Source: Marinibacterium anthonyi (GTDB lineage Bacteria; Pseudomonadota; Alphaproteobacteria; Rhodobacterales; Rhodobacteraceae). From it: 64,000 nt of DNA. This document shows positions 53,483-62,777 of this stretch, one piece after another. The first letter of the stretch is position 1. Each line of letters opens with the position of its first letter. Under the pieces are notes generated by a model. The model saw only the letters and a program-made list of their open reading frames with translations, was not told the origin of the DNA and did not search any database. A program made the position numbers and the translations under genes. The DNA lies in NCBI GenBank assembly GCA_003217735.2, contig CP031587.1:116237-180236 (forward strand). The letters are read 5' to 3'.

Positions 53483-55078
53483 TCAGTTCCATTTCCGGCG
53501 GTCGGCAAGGATCACCCGCGCCGCGTTGTGGCCCGGCACGCCGGTCACCCCGCCGCCCGGATGGGTCGAGGCTCCGCACATGTACAGCCCGTCGAGCGGC
53601 CCGCGATAGCCCGCGTAATGCGGGGCGGGCCGGCGAAAGAACATCTGGTCGGCGCTGATTTCACCGTGATGGACATGGCCGTTGGGCAGGTCGAACCGGC
53701 GTTCCAGGTCCAGCGGCGTCATCACGACACGGTGCAGGATGTGTTTCTCTATCTCGGGGAAGGTGCGTTTGAGCGTCTTCAGCGTTACCTCCCACAACTC
53801 TTCGCGCCTCTCGTCCCAGTGGCCGTGGGCCAGCGTATAGGGCGCGTGACCGCCAAAGATGGTCATCAGGTGCTTGCCCTCGGGCACTATGGACCGGTCC
53901 ACGCGGGACGGGATCTTGACGATCAGGAAGGGGTTCGCCGACATCTGGCCCAACTGGGCATCGCGAAATGCCCGTTCCATGTAGCCGACGCTGCCCGACA
54001 GGTTCAGCTGTGTCGGGTAATCGAACCCGATCTGCTTGCCCGGAAGATCCGGGATCTCGGGCAGTGCATCCAGCGCCAGGTTCACCCGGAAGACTGTGCT
54101 TTCGGTGCGCATGGACCGGATGTCGCGGACAAAGCCTTCGGGCAGCGTGTCGGGGTCCAGAAGCTTCAGGAACGTCGTCTTGGCGTTGGAATTGGCGATC
54201 ACGATCTTCGCGCGGATCACCTCGCCCGAAAGCAGGCGCACGCCGGTGGCGCGGCCGTTCACGTTCAGGATCTCGGCCACCTCCGCGGTCTCGCGCACGG
54301 CCATCCCGTGCGCTTCGCCCGACCGGCGGATCGCGTCCGATATCGCGCCCATGCCGCCTTTCATGAAACCCGACGGCCCCGCTGCAGTGGTCTGGTCGCG
54401 CACGATGGACCGCGCCAGCATGAAGGCTGACCCGGGCGACTTGAGGCTGGAATTCGCCCCCCCTCCCCCGGCGTAGAAGCCCATCACCAGCTTCACGTCG
54501 TCATTTTCGAACCAGCGGCCCAGGTAATCCCAGGCGCTGAGCGTCAGCAGGTTGTAGATGTCGTAGAACTGCGACCCCACCTTGCGGAATCGCCAGACGA
54601 AACCCGCCAGCCGCTTCAGATCCTCCAGCTTGCCGCTGCCCGGATCGACCGGCGTTTCAAAGACCAGCTGCTTCATGAAGGCGCCGACCTTGGCCATGTG
54701 GGCGTTGTAGGCGGGCAGCACTTCGGCGTCACGGTTCGACAGGCGCGCGATCTCGGCCCGGAACTTGTCGGGATCGCCCCAGGCGGTGAAATAGCGCCCG
54801 CCGTCCAGCGTGTAGACGATGGGATCTGCGGGGCAGACCTCGAACCCGTGTTTCTGCAGCTCGAGCTCCAGGATCACCTTGGGCTGCATCAGCCCCATGT
54901 AATAGGACGCGGTCGACACCTTGTAGCCGGGCCACAGCTCCTCGGTCACCGCGGCCCCGCCGGTCATCTCGCGCCGTTCCAGCACCAGGACCTTGACGCC
55001 CGCCTTTGCCAGATACGCGCCGCAGACCAGCCCGTTATGGCCGCCGCCGACGATCACCGCATCATAAGCTGCGCTCAT
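53483..55078 (-). CDS. FAD-dependent oxidoreductase, phytoene-desaturase-like
   Basis: Flavoprotein of 531 residues with dinucleotide-binding motif AVIVGGGHNGLVCGAYLAKAG at the N-terminus and a C-terminal motif GLYMCGASTHPGGGVTGVPGHNAA, typical of the carotenoid desaturase/amine oxidase-like family. Despite that name, many members in catabolic islands oxidise other substrates. No carotenoid genes are nearby. The start ATG at 55078 overlaps the stop of the acyl-CoA ligase gene (ATGA). A longer frame extends into that gene and is not used. Confidence 0.88.
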   Translation of the reverse strand: MSAAYDAVIVGGGHNGLVCGAYLAKAGVKVLVLERREMTGGAAVTEELWPGYKVSTASYYMGLMQPKVILELELQKHGFEVCPADPIVYTLDGGRYFTAWGDPDKFRAEIARLSNRDAEVLPAYNAHMAKVGAFMKQLVFETPVDPGSGKLEDLKRLAGFVWRFRKVGSQFYDIYNLLTLSAWDYLGRWFENDDVKLVMGFYAGGGGANSSLKSPGSAFMLARSIVRDQTTAAGPSGFMKGGMGAISDAIRRSGEAHGMAVRETAEVAEILNVNGRATGVRLLSGEVIRAKIVIANSNAKTTFLKLLDPDTLPEGFVRDIRSMRTESTVFRVNLALDALPEIPDLPGKQIGFDYPTQLNLSGSVGYMERAFRDAQLGQMSANPFLIVKIPSRVDRSIVPEGKHLMTIFGGHAPYTLAHGHWDERREELWEVTLKTLKRTFPEIEKHILHRVVMTPLDLERRFDLPNGHVHHGEISADQMFFRRPAPHYAGYRGPLDGLYMCGASTHPGGGVTGVPGHNAARVILADRRKWN

Positions 55079-56730
55079 GCTGTTTCCGTTCCCACCCATT
55101 GGCCCGCCACCCGGTCGTAACTGCCGGCGCGCAGGTCCGTGACACCTTGCGTGATCTGCGGCTTGGCGATCTTCAGCGACGCCGTCCGCGGGAAATCGTC
55201 GACGAAGGCGTAGAAGCGCGGCACCTTGAAGGGCGCGAGGCCTTGGGTCGCCACGGCGATCACCTCCTCGATCACCACCGCGTCCGGCTCGACCCCCGGT
55301 TTCAGCCGCAGATAGGCCTTGACCTCTTCGCCGCGCAGATCGTCCGGCACGCCGACCACGGCGCATTCGGCCACCGCCTCGGCGGCGCTCAGCACGGTTT
55401 CGACCTCGCGCGCGGCGATGTTCTCGGCGCTGCGGCGGATCATGTCCTTCTTGCGCCCGACGATATAGAAGAAACCTTCGTCATCCTGGCGGAACAGGTC
55501 GCCGGTGCGGAACCAGTCGCCATCGAACACCTCTTCGGTGGCTTTCGGGTTGTTGTAATACCCGCCCATGATGCCGGGGCCCCGCACCTGCAATTCGCCG
55601 ATCTCGCCGCGCGGCACCTCGTGGCCGGCCTCGTCCACGATCCGGCACTCCCGGAACGGACAGGGCAGCCCGCAGGACCCCGAGCCCACCTTGTCGGGCC
55701 GTTCCACGGGGACGAACATGGCAGGGCCCAGTTCGGTCATGCCGAAGGCCTCGCGCGCGTTCACGTCGAAACGGGCTTCCAGCTTGGGGTGCAGGTCCTT
55801 CGGGACGCCGTAGACGTTGCAGCGGACGATCTCGTTCTCGTTATCATCCGGGCGCGCGGGCTGGTTCAGCAGGACCCAGGGGAACAGGCAGAACTGGATC
55901 CGGTACATCCGCAGCCAGCCCAGAAACCGGCTGGTGCTTTGCTTTGCGGCGACGAACAGCGTGCCGCGATGGTACATGGTCATCAACAGCAGCCACTGCG
56001 GATCCATGTAGAAGAACGGGGTCGAAGCCAGGATGCGTTCGTATCTGCGCCCGTCGCGAAAGGCGTTCACCTTGCCGCTGGACACCCAGTAGCGCTGGGT
56101 CAGACGGCAGCCCTTGGGAAAGCCGGAGGTCCCGGACGTGAACTGGATGTTCAGCAGGTCATCATGCGTAACGGGTTCGGGCGCATCGAACCGGTCCAGC
56201 GGCGTGTCGGACAGGTCTTCCCATTTCAGGTAGGGTTCGTCGTCCATGCCGACGGTGATCACCCGGTCGGGCGTCACGTCGATGGCGCCGGCGTCCACCA
56301 CCTCTTCGACCACGGGCAGGCAATCGGCATGGGACACGATCCAGCGGCCCTCGGCCGTGGTCATCACATGTTCCATCTCGCGGGCCTTGTAGGCGTTGTT
56401 GATCGGCAGCATCACCGCCCCGATCCGCCCCAGCGCCAGCCATGTCAGCGGCAGCGCCGGGATGTTGGGCAGCATGACGCCCACGTGCGTGCCCTTGGTG
56501 ATGCCCAGGTCCAGCAGCTTCGCCGCCAGCCCGTTCACCTTTCGCCGCATCTGGTCATAGGTGATGGTCTCGCCCGCCTCGAAGAAATTCCAGAGCATCT
56601 TGTCTCCAGCCTCGGCGGCGGCCTGGTCGATCAGGTCCCCGATGTTCTTCGGCAGCGGGTCCGCCTCGATCCTGACTTTCCGTTCCGCGTAATCCAGCAC
56701 TGGCTCGGCCAGCACCTCCTGCCTGCCCAT
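55075..56730 (-). CDS. AMP-dependent acyl-CoA ligase (CaiC-like)
   Basis: Adenylate-forming enzyme of 551 residues that activates a carboxylic acid with ATP and CoA. The P-loop is NIQFTSGTSGFPKG, the A5 motif AFGMTE and the A7/A8 region DWFRTGDLFRQDDEGFFYIVGRKKDMI, with the catalytic lysine region LKIAK near the C-terminus. Sequence style is close to crotonobetaine/carnitine-CoA ligase and relatives, but substrate is uncertain. It is separated from the aldehyde dehydrogenase upstream by 82 bases with a hairpin. Confidence 0.9.
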   Translation of the reverse strand: MGRQEVLAEPVLDYAERKVRIEADPLPKNIGDLIDQAAAEAGDKMLWNFFEAGETITYDQMRRKVNGLAAKLLDLGITKGTHVGVMLPNIPALPLTWLALGRIGAVMLPINNAYKAREMEHVMTTAEGRWIVSHADCLPVVEEVVDAGAIDVTPDRVITVGMDDEPYLKWEDLSDTPLDRFDAPEPVTHDDLLNIQFTSGTSGFPKGCRLTQRYWVSSGKVNAFRDGRRYERILASTPFFYMDPQWLLLMTMYHRGTLFVAAKQSTSRFLGWLRMYRIQFCLFPWVLLNQPARPDDNENEIVRCNVYGVPKDLHPKLEARFDVNAREAFGMTELGPAMFVPVERPDKVGSGSCGLPCPFRECRIVDEAGHEVPRGEIGELQVRGPGIMGGYYNNPKATEEVFDGDWFRTGDLFRQDDEGFFYIVGRKKDMIRRSAENIAAREVETVLSAAEAVAECAVVGVPDDLRGEEVKAYLRLKPGVEPDAVVIEEVIAVATQGLAPFKVPRFYAFVDDFPRTASLKIAKPQITQGVTDLRAGSYDRVAGQWVGTETA

Positions 56731-56766
56731 GGGTCCTTGTCCTGTCTATCGTTGGTCGTGAGTCCC

Positions 56767-56790
56767 GGCGCGGCTTTGGAAAGCCGCGCC
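56767..56790 (-). other. Intercistronic stem-loop between aldehyde dehydrogenase and acyl-CoA ligase genes
   Basis: GGCGCGGCTT and AAGCCGCGCC form a perfect 10-bp stem with a 4-base loop. There is no T-tract on either strand, so partial readthrough or mRNA processing is more likely than full termination. Confidence 0.6.
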
Positions 56791-56812
56791 CAGGTGGTGT
56801 TCGGATCCGCGA

Positions 56813-58303
56813 TCAGTGCTGGAACCAGACCGCCTTGAGGTCGGTGTACTTGTCCATCGCGTGGATCGACTTGTCGCGGCCGAAGCCCGATTGCTTGAAC
56901 CCGCCGAAGGGCACCGCGAAGGATCCCTTGTCAAAGCAGTTGACCCAGACCACCCCGGCCTTGATCGCCTTGGCCGCGTTGTGCGCGTTCTTCAGGCTGC
57001 CGGTCCAGACACCGGCGGCCAGGCCGTACTCGGTGTCGTTGGCGACTGTCATCGCCTCTTCGAAATCCTTCACCACGATGGCCGACAGCACGGGGCCAAA
57101 GATTTCCTCGCGCGCGATCTTCATGTCGTTGCGCACGCCCTCGAAGACGGTGGGTTCCACGTAGAACCCGCCCGTGTCCGACCGCACCCGCTGACCGCCG
57201 GCCACCACGTTGGCGCCTTCGGCGCGCCCGGCGTCGATATAGCCCAGCACGCGGGTCATCTGTTCCTCGGTCACGATCGAACCCATCCTGGTCGCCGGAT
57301 CAAGCGGATCGCCCGGCACCAGGTCGGCCGCGTGTGCGGCGATCTTTTCCAGCAGCGCGTCCTTGATGCCTTCCTGCACGATCAGCCGCGACCCCGCGTT
57401 GCAGACCTGGCCGGAATTGCCGAAGATCCCCGCAGCGACAGTTTTCGCCGCCAGGTCCAGGTCATCGCAATCGTCCAGCACGACCTGGGGCGACTTGCCG
57501 CCCAGTTCCAGCCCGATGCGCTTGATGTTCGACAGGCCCGAGTACTGCATGAAGAACTTGCCGACCTCGGTCGATCCGGTGAAGCCGATGCAATCCACAT
57601 CCATGTGCATGCCCAAAGCCTTGCCCGCCAGATGCCCCAGCCCGGGGACCACGTTCAGCACGCCCTTGGGCATCCCGGCCTCGATCGCCAGTTCGGCGAT
57701 CTTCAGCGCGGTGAAGGGCGATTGTTCCGCCGGCTTCAGGATGACCGAATTGCCGGTGGCCAGCGCCGGTCCAAGCTTCCATGCCGCCATCGACAGCGGA
57801 TAGTTCCAGGGCACCACGGCGGCGACAACCCCCACGGGTTCGCGCATGACCAGCGTCGTCATGTCCGACGCGGTGGCCGCGACCTCGCCATAGACCTTGT
57901 CGATGGCCTCGGCATACCAGGCGATGCAGGCGGCCGCGCTCGGCACGTCGCCGTTGAAGCTGTTGGCGATGGGCTTGCCGACGTTCAGCGTTTCCAGCAG
58001 CGCCAGGTCTTCCCGGTTCTCCAGGATCAGTTCCGAAAACCGCATCAGGATCCGGCGGCGGTCCAGCGGCGCCATGCGCGACCAGACCCCGCTTTCAAAC
58101 GCCTTGCGCGCGGATTTCACGGCCACGTCCACGTCGGCCTCGCCGCAGGACGCGACCTTGGCCACCACCCGGCCGTCGCCGGGGAAGATGCAGTCGAAGG
58201 TGTCGTCCGTCACCGGGTCCACGTAGGCGCCATCGATAAAGGGTTTCGTCAGCAGCGTGACCGTCTTTGCGCGGTCGTGCCAGTTGATGGCCGTCAGGTC
58301 CAT
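56813..58303 (-). CDS. Aldehyde dehydrogenase family protein (aminobutyraldehyde/PuuC-like)
   Basis: NAD(P)-dependent aldehyde dehydrogenase of 496 residues. VVPWNYPLSMAAWKLGPAL, LELGGKSPQ (catalytic Glu) and GNSGQVCNAGSR (catalytic Cys) are present. Substrate preference cannot be proved, but sequence style and the aminotransferase next door suggest an aminoaldehyde or similar. The ATG at 58303 follows AAGGACAAG; extension upstream would leave the family. The gap to the aminotransferase is 31 bases. Confidence 0.92.
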   Translation of the reverse strand: MDLTAINWHDRAKTVTLLTKPFIDGAYVDPVTDDTFDCIFPGDGRVVAKVASCGEADVDVAVKSARKAFESGVWSRMAPLDRRRILMRFSELILENREDLALLETLNVGKPIANSFNGDVPSAAACIAWYAEAIDKVYGEVAATASDMTTLVMREPVGVVAAVVPWNYPLSMAAWKLGPALATGNSVILKPAEQSPFTALKIAELAIEAGMPKGVLNVVPGLGHLAGKALGMHMDVDCIGFTGSTEVGKFFMQYSGLSNIKRIGLELGGKSPQVVLDDCDDLDLAAKTVAAGIFGNSGQVCNAGSRLIVQEGIKDALLEKIAAHAADLVPGDPLDPATRMGSIVTEEQMTRVLGYIDAGRAEGANVVAGGQRVRSDTGGFYVEPTVFEGVRNDMKIAREEIFGPVLSAIVVKDFEEAMTVANDTEYGLAAGVWTGSLKNAHNAAKAIKAGVVWVNCFDKGSFAVPFGGFKQSGFGRDKSIHAMDKYTDLKAVWFQH

Positions 58304-58334
58304 GATCTTGTCCTTGTGTTCTTGTCGTGCGGGC

Positions 58335-59720
58335 TCAGGCGGTCGCCTCGGCGCGGATGCTTTCGGTCGCACGGGTGATGGCGATGCGCAGAATCCGGCA
58401 GATGTCGTCGATCTGCGCGCGCGTGATGACCAGCGGCGGAGAGATCACGCACATGTCGCCGATGGGCCGCACGATCAGGCCCAGTTCGAAACAGATCGCG
58501 TCGACCTTCGCCGCGAATGCCCGGTCGGCGGCGGTCACTTCGCCCCTGCTGGGATCAACCATGCATTCCACGCAACCGATCAACCCGCTGGCACGGACAT
58601 CCGAAACGGTTTCCAGGTCCGACAGGGCCTGCAGCGACCGGGCAAAGTAGTCCGACATGTCGCGGACGTGATCCAGCAGCCCGTCCTTTTCAAAGATCTC
58701 GATATTGGCCAGTGCGGCGGCACAGCTGACCGGGTGGCCGGAATAGGTGTAGCCATTGCCGAAATAGCTGCCCTTGGCCTGCGCTCCGCTGACCTTGTCC
58801 AGAAGCCGCTGGGAAATCGCCACGCCCCCCAGGGGCACGTAGCCCGAGGTCACGCCCTTGGCGAAGGTGATCATGTCGGGCACCACGCCAAAGACCTTTT
58901 CCGACGCGAACCATTCCCCGCAGCGGCCAAAGCCGGTGACGACCTCGTCCGAGATGTAGAGGATGTCGTGCTTTTCGCAGACTGCCTTGAATCGGGCGTG
59001 GTACCCCTTGGGCGGGATGATCACGCCACCCGACGCCAGCACCGGTTCTGCCAGGAAGGCCGCGATGGTTTCGGGGCCCAGCGTTGCGATGCGGTCCTCG
59101 AACTCGGCGACCAGGTCATCCAGGAAATCCTCGGGCGACCGGTTGCCGGCCAGGCGGATATTGGGGCTCGACAGGAACGAGATCCGGTCGCTTTCGATGT
59201 CGAACCCGGCCCAGTTGCCCTTGCGGCCCGAACAGGCTGCGGTCAGCTCGGTGCTGCCGTGATAGCCGTCGAAGCGCACGATGATGCGCTTCTTCTCGGG
59301 GCGGCCCAGTCGGTTGTTGTAGTATTCGGTGAACCGCAGCGCGGTGTCCACGGCGGTCGATCCGCCGGTGGTGAAGAAGATCCGGTTCAGGTCGCCCGGC
59401 GTCATCGCCGCGATCTTCTCGGCCAGCCGGGCCGAAGGCGAATTGGTCGTGTACCAGGGCGAATTGTAGGACAGCGTCATCGCCTGCGCGGCGATCGCCT
59501 CGGCCATCTCGGGGCGGGCATACCCCACCTGGGTGCACCACATGCCCGCAGGCCCGTCGATGTACTTGTTGCCGTCCTGGTCATAGACATAGATGCCTTC
59601 GCCGTGGCTTAGCGCCGGCAGCGCCGTCTTGCCCAGAACACCCATGTCCTGCGCCGGAACCAGCAGGTGGTCGCGGGCCATTCTCTCGATCTCTGCCTGG
59701 CGGCTGCGTTCCTTGTCCAT
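58335..59720 (-). CDS. Class III aminotransferase (omega-aminotransferase, putrescine/beta-alanine type)
   Basis: PLP-dependent transaminase of 461 residues. The PLP lysine is in [17 protein letters not shown] and the cofactor Asp in [12 protein letters not shown]. The [20 protein letters not shown] start and [16 protein letters not shown] are like SpuC-type putrescine or diamine aminotransferases. It should convert a terminal amine to an aldehyde, which the aldehyde dehydrogenase next door can oxidise. It is the first gene of the minus-strand operon to 52618, and its promoter region holds the second 18-bp inverted repeat. Longer in-frame starts upstream cover that repeat and are rejected. 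Confidence 0.92.
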   Translation of the reverse strand: MDKERSRQAEIERMARDHLLVPAQDMGVLGKTALPALSHGEGIYVYDQDGNKYIDGPAGMWCTQVGYARPEMAEAIAAQAMTLSYNSPWYTTNSPSARLAEKIAAMTPGDLNRIFFTTGGSTAVDTALRFTEYYNNRLGRPEKKRIIVRFDGYHGSTELTAACSGRKGNWAGFDIESDRISFLSSPNIRLAGNRSPEDFLDDLVAEFEDRIATLGPETIAAFLAEPVLASGGVIIPPKGYHARFKAVCEKHDILYISDEVVTGFGRCGEWFASEKVFGVVPDMITFAKGVTSGYVPLGGVAISQRLLDKVSGAQAKGSYFGNGYTYSGHPVSCAAALANIEIFEKDGLLDHVRDMSDYFARSLQALSDLETVSDVRASGLIGCVECMVDPSRGEVTAADRAFAAKVDAICFELGLIVRPIGDMCVISPPLVITRAQIDDICRILRIAITRATESIRAEATA

Positions 59721-60168
59721 GATACCGTCTTTCGTCTGTCTGATTGCCTGCCCTCGTCCTGGCGGCCGTTCCACCACGGGCAGGTCACTATATGTCACCA
59801 TCCTATCGCGCACCGGGCCGAGCGGTGTCAATGAATTGATTGATCGAGCAATCAGTTTTCTGTGCCTCGCCGACGGATCGGCCCGGTCTGCGGGCAACGG
59901 TTTCGCGACGCCCGCCCGAAACGGCGCTTTGCTTGCGATTTTCCGCGTGCAAGCGCCGGGTCCTGTGGTGTATTCGTATGTCCGATAAAACACCGGTTCG
60001 CGACGAGGAGGCATCACATGCAGGAAAGCAGGACTGTGCCGCCGGGGGGACATGGTATCCCGGCGAATGGATGTGATGGCGTGGGGGCGGGGCCGATCCG
60101 CGCTTCTTGGCACGCCCCTGCCCCGCGCGCCTTGCGCCCACCCCTCGCCACGGCATCGCGCACCTGAC
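59721..60168. other. Non-coding divergent region with a TetR-type site
   Basis: These 448 bases separate the aminotransferase and the recombinase-like gene. The stretch 59820-59870 is AT-rich and has the 18-bp inverted repeat and, on the minus strand, a TTGACA (59826-59831) abutting it, a plausible -35 element for the aminotransferase operon; no good -10 is obvious. The rest, toward 60168, has no gene I can support. Confidence 0.6.
59837..59854. promoter_or_regulatory. 18-bp inverted repeat, likely TetR-family operator (site 2)
   Basis: TGATTGATCGAGCAATCA has 6-base arms TGATTG/CAATCA and the same overall length as the site at 48039 (13 of 18 positions equal, including all of TGATTGA and CAATCA). 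It lies 117 bases upstream of the aminotransferase start, next to a TTGACA. Confidence 0.65.
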
Positions 60169-61086
60169 ATGACATCGGACAACACCCGTCGCGCCTATGC
60201 GCAGGACTGGCAGCACTATTCCCGCTGGTGCCGGTTGCGCGGCGACGACCCGCTGCCGCCGCGCCCTGAAACGATCGCCCTTTACCTCGCCGATCTTGCC
60301 CGCCCTCAAGACACCTCTGCCGGCCTCAGCCTCGCCAGCATCGAACGCCGTCTGTCGGGCCTGTCCTGGAACGCGCAGCAACGCGGCTTCGACCTGGACC
60401 GCCGGGATCCGACGCTTGCCGCCGCCCTGACCGACATTCGCCACCGGCTGAACCGCCCCGCGACCACCAAGGATCCGCTCAGCGCCCGCGACATCCTCGC
60501 GATGATATCCACCCTGCCCCGCGATCTGCGCGGCATGCGCGATCGCACGATCCTGCTGATGGGCTATGCCGGCGGCCTGCGGCGGTCCGAAATCGTGGGG
60601 CTGGATGCCAGACGCGACGCCCCATATGGCGGTCAGGGTTGGGTCACCCTGACCGAGCCCGGCGCGCTTCTGGTGCTGCGGGCCGGCGATGGATGGCGCG
60701 AGGTCGAAATTGGACGGGGGTCGTCCGACCGTGGCTGTCCGGTACATGCGTTGGAGCAATGGTTGTCCTATGCCAAGATCGACCAGGGCCCGATCTTTGT
60801 GCGCGTTTCTCGTGACGCGAAGCGCATCCTTGGCGGACGCCTGAACGACCGCCACGTCGCCCGTCTGGTCAAGCAGACGGTCCATGACGCCGGGATCCGG
60901 GGCGAGTTGCCCGAGAAGGACCGGATGGCCCTGTTCTCCGGCCACTCCCTGCGCGCCGGCTTCGCGCATCACGCCGAGGCGGCCGAACATCTTGTCCGGG
61001 CGCAATTGGGCATCGGCTCGCCGCCCCCCCGCGCCGAACCCGAGATGCGCTTTCAGGTCAACCTGACCCGCGCCGCCGGGCTTTGA
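60169..61086 (+). CDS. Tyrosine-recombinase-like protein, active site apparently incomplete
   Basis: A 305-residue protein with the phage-integrase layout: N-terminal SAM-like core-binding domain ([18 protein letters not shown]) and C-terminal catalytic-like domain. The first arginine ([11 protein letters not shown]) and the H-x2-R pair (FSGHSLRAG) are present. The usual LGH-S stretch reads LGIGS, and the tyrosine nucleophile, normally in an MTRRYQ-like segment shortly before the closing VNLT-AAGL, is missing. The lysine-bearing SKTD hairpin is also not visible. It may be inactive or act as a binding protein. Start at ATG 60169; earlier starts lack support. Confidence 0.8.
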   Translation: MTSDNTRRAYAQDWQHYSRWCRLRGDDPLPPRPETIALYLADLARPQDTSAGLSLASIERRLSGLSWNAQQRGFDLDRRDPTLAAALTDIRHRLNRPATTKDPLSARDILAMISTLPRDLRGMRDRTILLMGYAGGLRRSEIVGLDARRDAPYGGQGWVTLTEPGALLVLRAGDGWREVEIGRGSSDRGCPVHALEQWLSYAKIDQGPIFVRVSRDAKRILGGRLNDRHVARLVKQTVHDAGIRGELPEKDRMALFSGHSLRAGFAHHAEAAEHLVRAQLGIGSPPPRAEPEMRFQVNLTRAAGL

Positions 61087-61421
61087 CGCGCGAACCGGTT
61101 CTGCCGACCTGACGGCCACAAGGCACCACGCGCCCGGCTTCCCGTGGGCGTCGCCACCCCTGCTGACGAAGTCGCAGTCGTCGGCCCCGGACACTTGACC
61201 GGAACACCCAGCCGGCTGGAAAATACCCTCGACCGGGAACACCAGTCGCGTTCAATCTGATCGAGGGAGCCAAATCTTGAACGCGTTCAAGATTAGCTGA
61301 ACGCCCCCAATTGCACGCCTGAACCGCTCAGGCGAACGATATCTTTGTTTTCCCTCAAAAACTGTGCTACCAACCGTGTGAAGTCGACTCGATTCCATGA
61401 AGTCGGCAACGGAGAGGGCGA
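61087..61421. other. Non-coding region before repA with partition-type palindrome
   Basis: These 335 bases hold a perfect 22-bp palindrome (61273-61294) and a 7-bp inverted repeat CGCCTGA/TCAGGCG (61316-61334). A weak promoter candidate, TTGTTT with TACCAA after 17 bases, follows near 61350. The RBS GGAGAGGG is at 61411-61418. No gene is supported. Confidence 0.6.
61273..61294. repeat. Perfect 22-bp palindrome, probable parS-type partition site (copy 1)
   Basis: Centre TCTTGAACGCGTTCAAGA (61275-61292) extended by AA and TT. It lies 127 bases upstream of repA. The 18-bp core is repeated exactly inside repB. RepB (ParB) proteins of repABC plasmids bind such palindromes, which also set incompatibility. 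Confidence 0.75.
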
Positions 61422-62777
61422 ATGAGCGGCAGCCTCGAACAATTCCTGATGGACCTGTCACGCGGTCTTGAGCGCACGATGGTGACCGTCAACAAGGAGC
61501 TGACACTCAAGCATCGGATCAAGCGCAGCTGGTCCATGCGGCAGTGTGCGCGGTTCCTCAATGTCAGTATTCAGTACCTCACCAAGTTCGCCAACTCCAA
61601 TCCGGATTTCCCGACCGGCGAATATGTCGGCCGCGAACGGGTCTTCACCCTGGCCGAACTGATCCGCATCCGCGCGCTTCTGGCGGCCTCGGCCAAGCGG
61701 CCCCGCGACTACCTGGCGTGGCGGCGGCCCGAAGACCCGCTGCCGGTGATCTCCTTCGCCAGCCAGAAGGGCGGCACCGCCAAATCCCTGACCGCCGCGC
61801 ATTTCGCGCAATACCTCAGCCTGCATTACGGCATGCGCGTGGGCGTGATGGACGCCGACCCGCAAAGCACGATCACGCTGTATTTCGTGGGCGGCGAAGG
61901 GCTGCCCCAGATGCCGGACGAGAACACGCCGTCGATGGTCGATTTCGCGGGGCTGTTCGAATCCGAAACCGGTCCCTTCACCGACCACGACCCCGACACG
62001 CTGGACAGCTTCCTGCTGCGCACGTCATGGCCCGGCCTGCGGCTGCTGCCCGCGCACGGCGAGACGTCGGAAGGCGAGATCCAGATCGCCCGCCTGGTGC
62101 GCGAGGCCCCCGCCGGCAAGAGCTTTTACCGCTACCTGCGCGACGCCATCGAACGCTGGCGCGACGCGCATCCCCCGGTCACCGGGCCGGCCGAACTGAC
62201 CACCGATGGCCGGCTGGACGAAGCCAAGCTGGACAGCGCGCTGTACGAGACGCTGGATTGCATCGTCATCGACTACCAGCCCGCCCTGACGCTGTTTCAG
62301 CTGAACAACGTCATCGCCTCCAGCTCGCTGATCATCCCGCAGACGATGAAGGGCTTCGACATCGCGACGCTGTCGACCTTCGTGACGGGCCTGCTGGGGA
62401 TGATCCAGCACATCCTGGCCCATGAACGGATCGAGATCGGGTCGGGCGCGAACATGCTGTTGCCCACGATCGTGCAGCGCACCAATGAACAGGACCTGAA
62501 CCACATCTCGAACCTGCTCGAGAACTGCCCGACCGAGGTCTTGCCCGTGTTCTACATGCGCTCCGACGCGATATCGAACGCGTCGGATGTCTATCAGTCG
62601 GTCTATGAATACGAACCGGATACGCCGGGCAAGCGCAAGGGGATCAACCGCTTCATCACCAATGCCGACGCGGTCAACGACGCCATCGTGTCGCGGCTGT
62701 GGCCCGGGCTGGAACGCGGGTATGCCGACAAGTGGATGGACGCGTTCTATGACGACGATGCGGAGGACGCGGCATGA
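61422..62777 (+). CDS. repA: Plasmid partitioning protein RepA (ParA-type ATPase of a repABC system)
   Basis: A 451-residue Walker-type partition ATPase. The N-terminal 110 residues contain the HTH-like segment SMRQCARFLNVSIQYLTKF, and the deviant Walker A KGGTAKSLTAAHFA is near residue 120. The A' motif is DADPQSTITLYF, and IVIDYQPALTLFQ is Walker B. This layout is that of RepA in repABC operons, which acts in segregation and represses its own operon. It is longer than many RepA proteins (about 400). ATG at 61422 after GGAGAGGG. The stop overlaps the repB start. Confidence 0.93.
   Translation: MSGSLEQFLMDLSRGLERTMVTVNKELTLKHRIKRSWSMRQCARFLNVSIQYLTKFANSNPDFPTGEYVGRERVFTLAELIRIRALLAASAKRPRDYLAWRRPEDPLPVISFASQKGGTAKSLTAAHFAQYLSLHYGMRVGVMDADPQSTITLYFVGGEGLPQMPDENTPSMVDFAGLFESETGPFTDHDPDTLDSFLLRTSWPGLRLLPAHGETSEGEIQIARLVREAPAGKSFYRYLRDAIERWRDAHPPVTGPAELTTDGRLDEAKLDSALYETLDCIVIDYQPALTLFQLNNVIASSSLIIPQTMKGFDIATLSTFVTGLLGMIQHILAHERIEIGSGANMLLPTIVQRTNEQDLNHISNLLENCPTEVLPVFYMRSDAISNASDVYQSVYEYEPDTPGKRKGINRFITNADAVNDAIVSRLWPGLERGYADKWMDAFYDDDAEDAA

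Noticed and set aside
53483..55078. FAD oxidoreductase considered as a carotenoid biosynthesis gene
   Set aside because: No other carotenoid gene is nearby, and it is coupled to an acyl-CoA ligase in a catabolic operon.
59840..60167. Small plus-strand frames in the region before the recombinase-like gene
   Set aside because: They lack ribosome-binding sites and family resemblance and overlap the probable operator and promoter.
61316..61334. CGCCTGA/TCAGGCG inverted repeat before repA considered as a third partition site
   Set aside because: Its sequence is unrelated to the 18-bp palindrome; it may be an operator or leader hairpin only.
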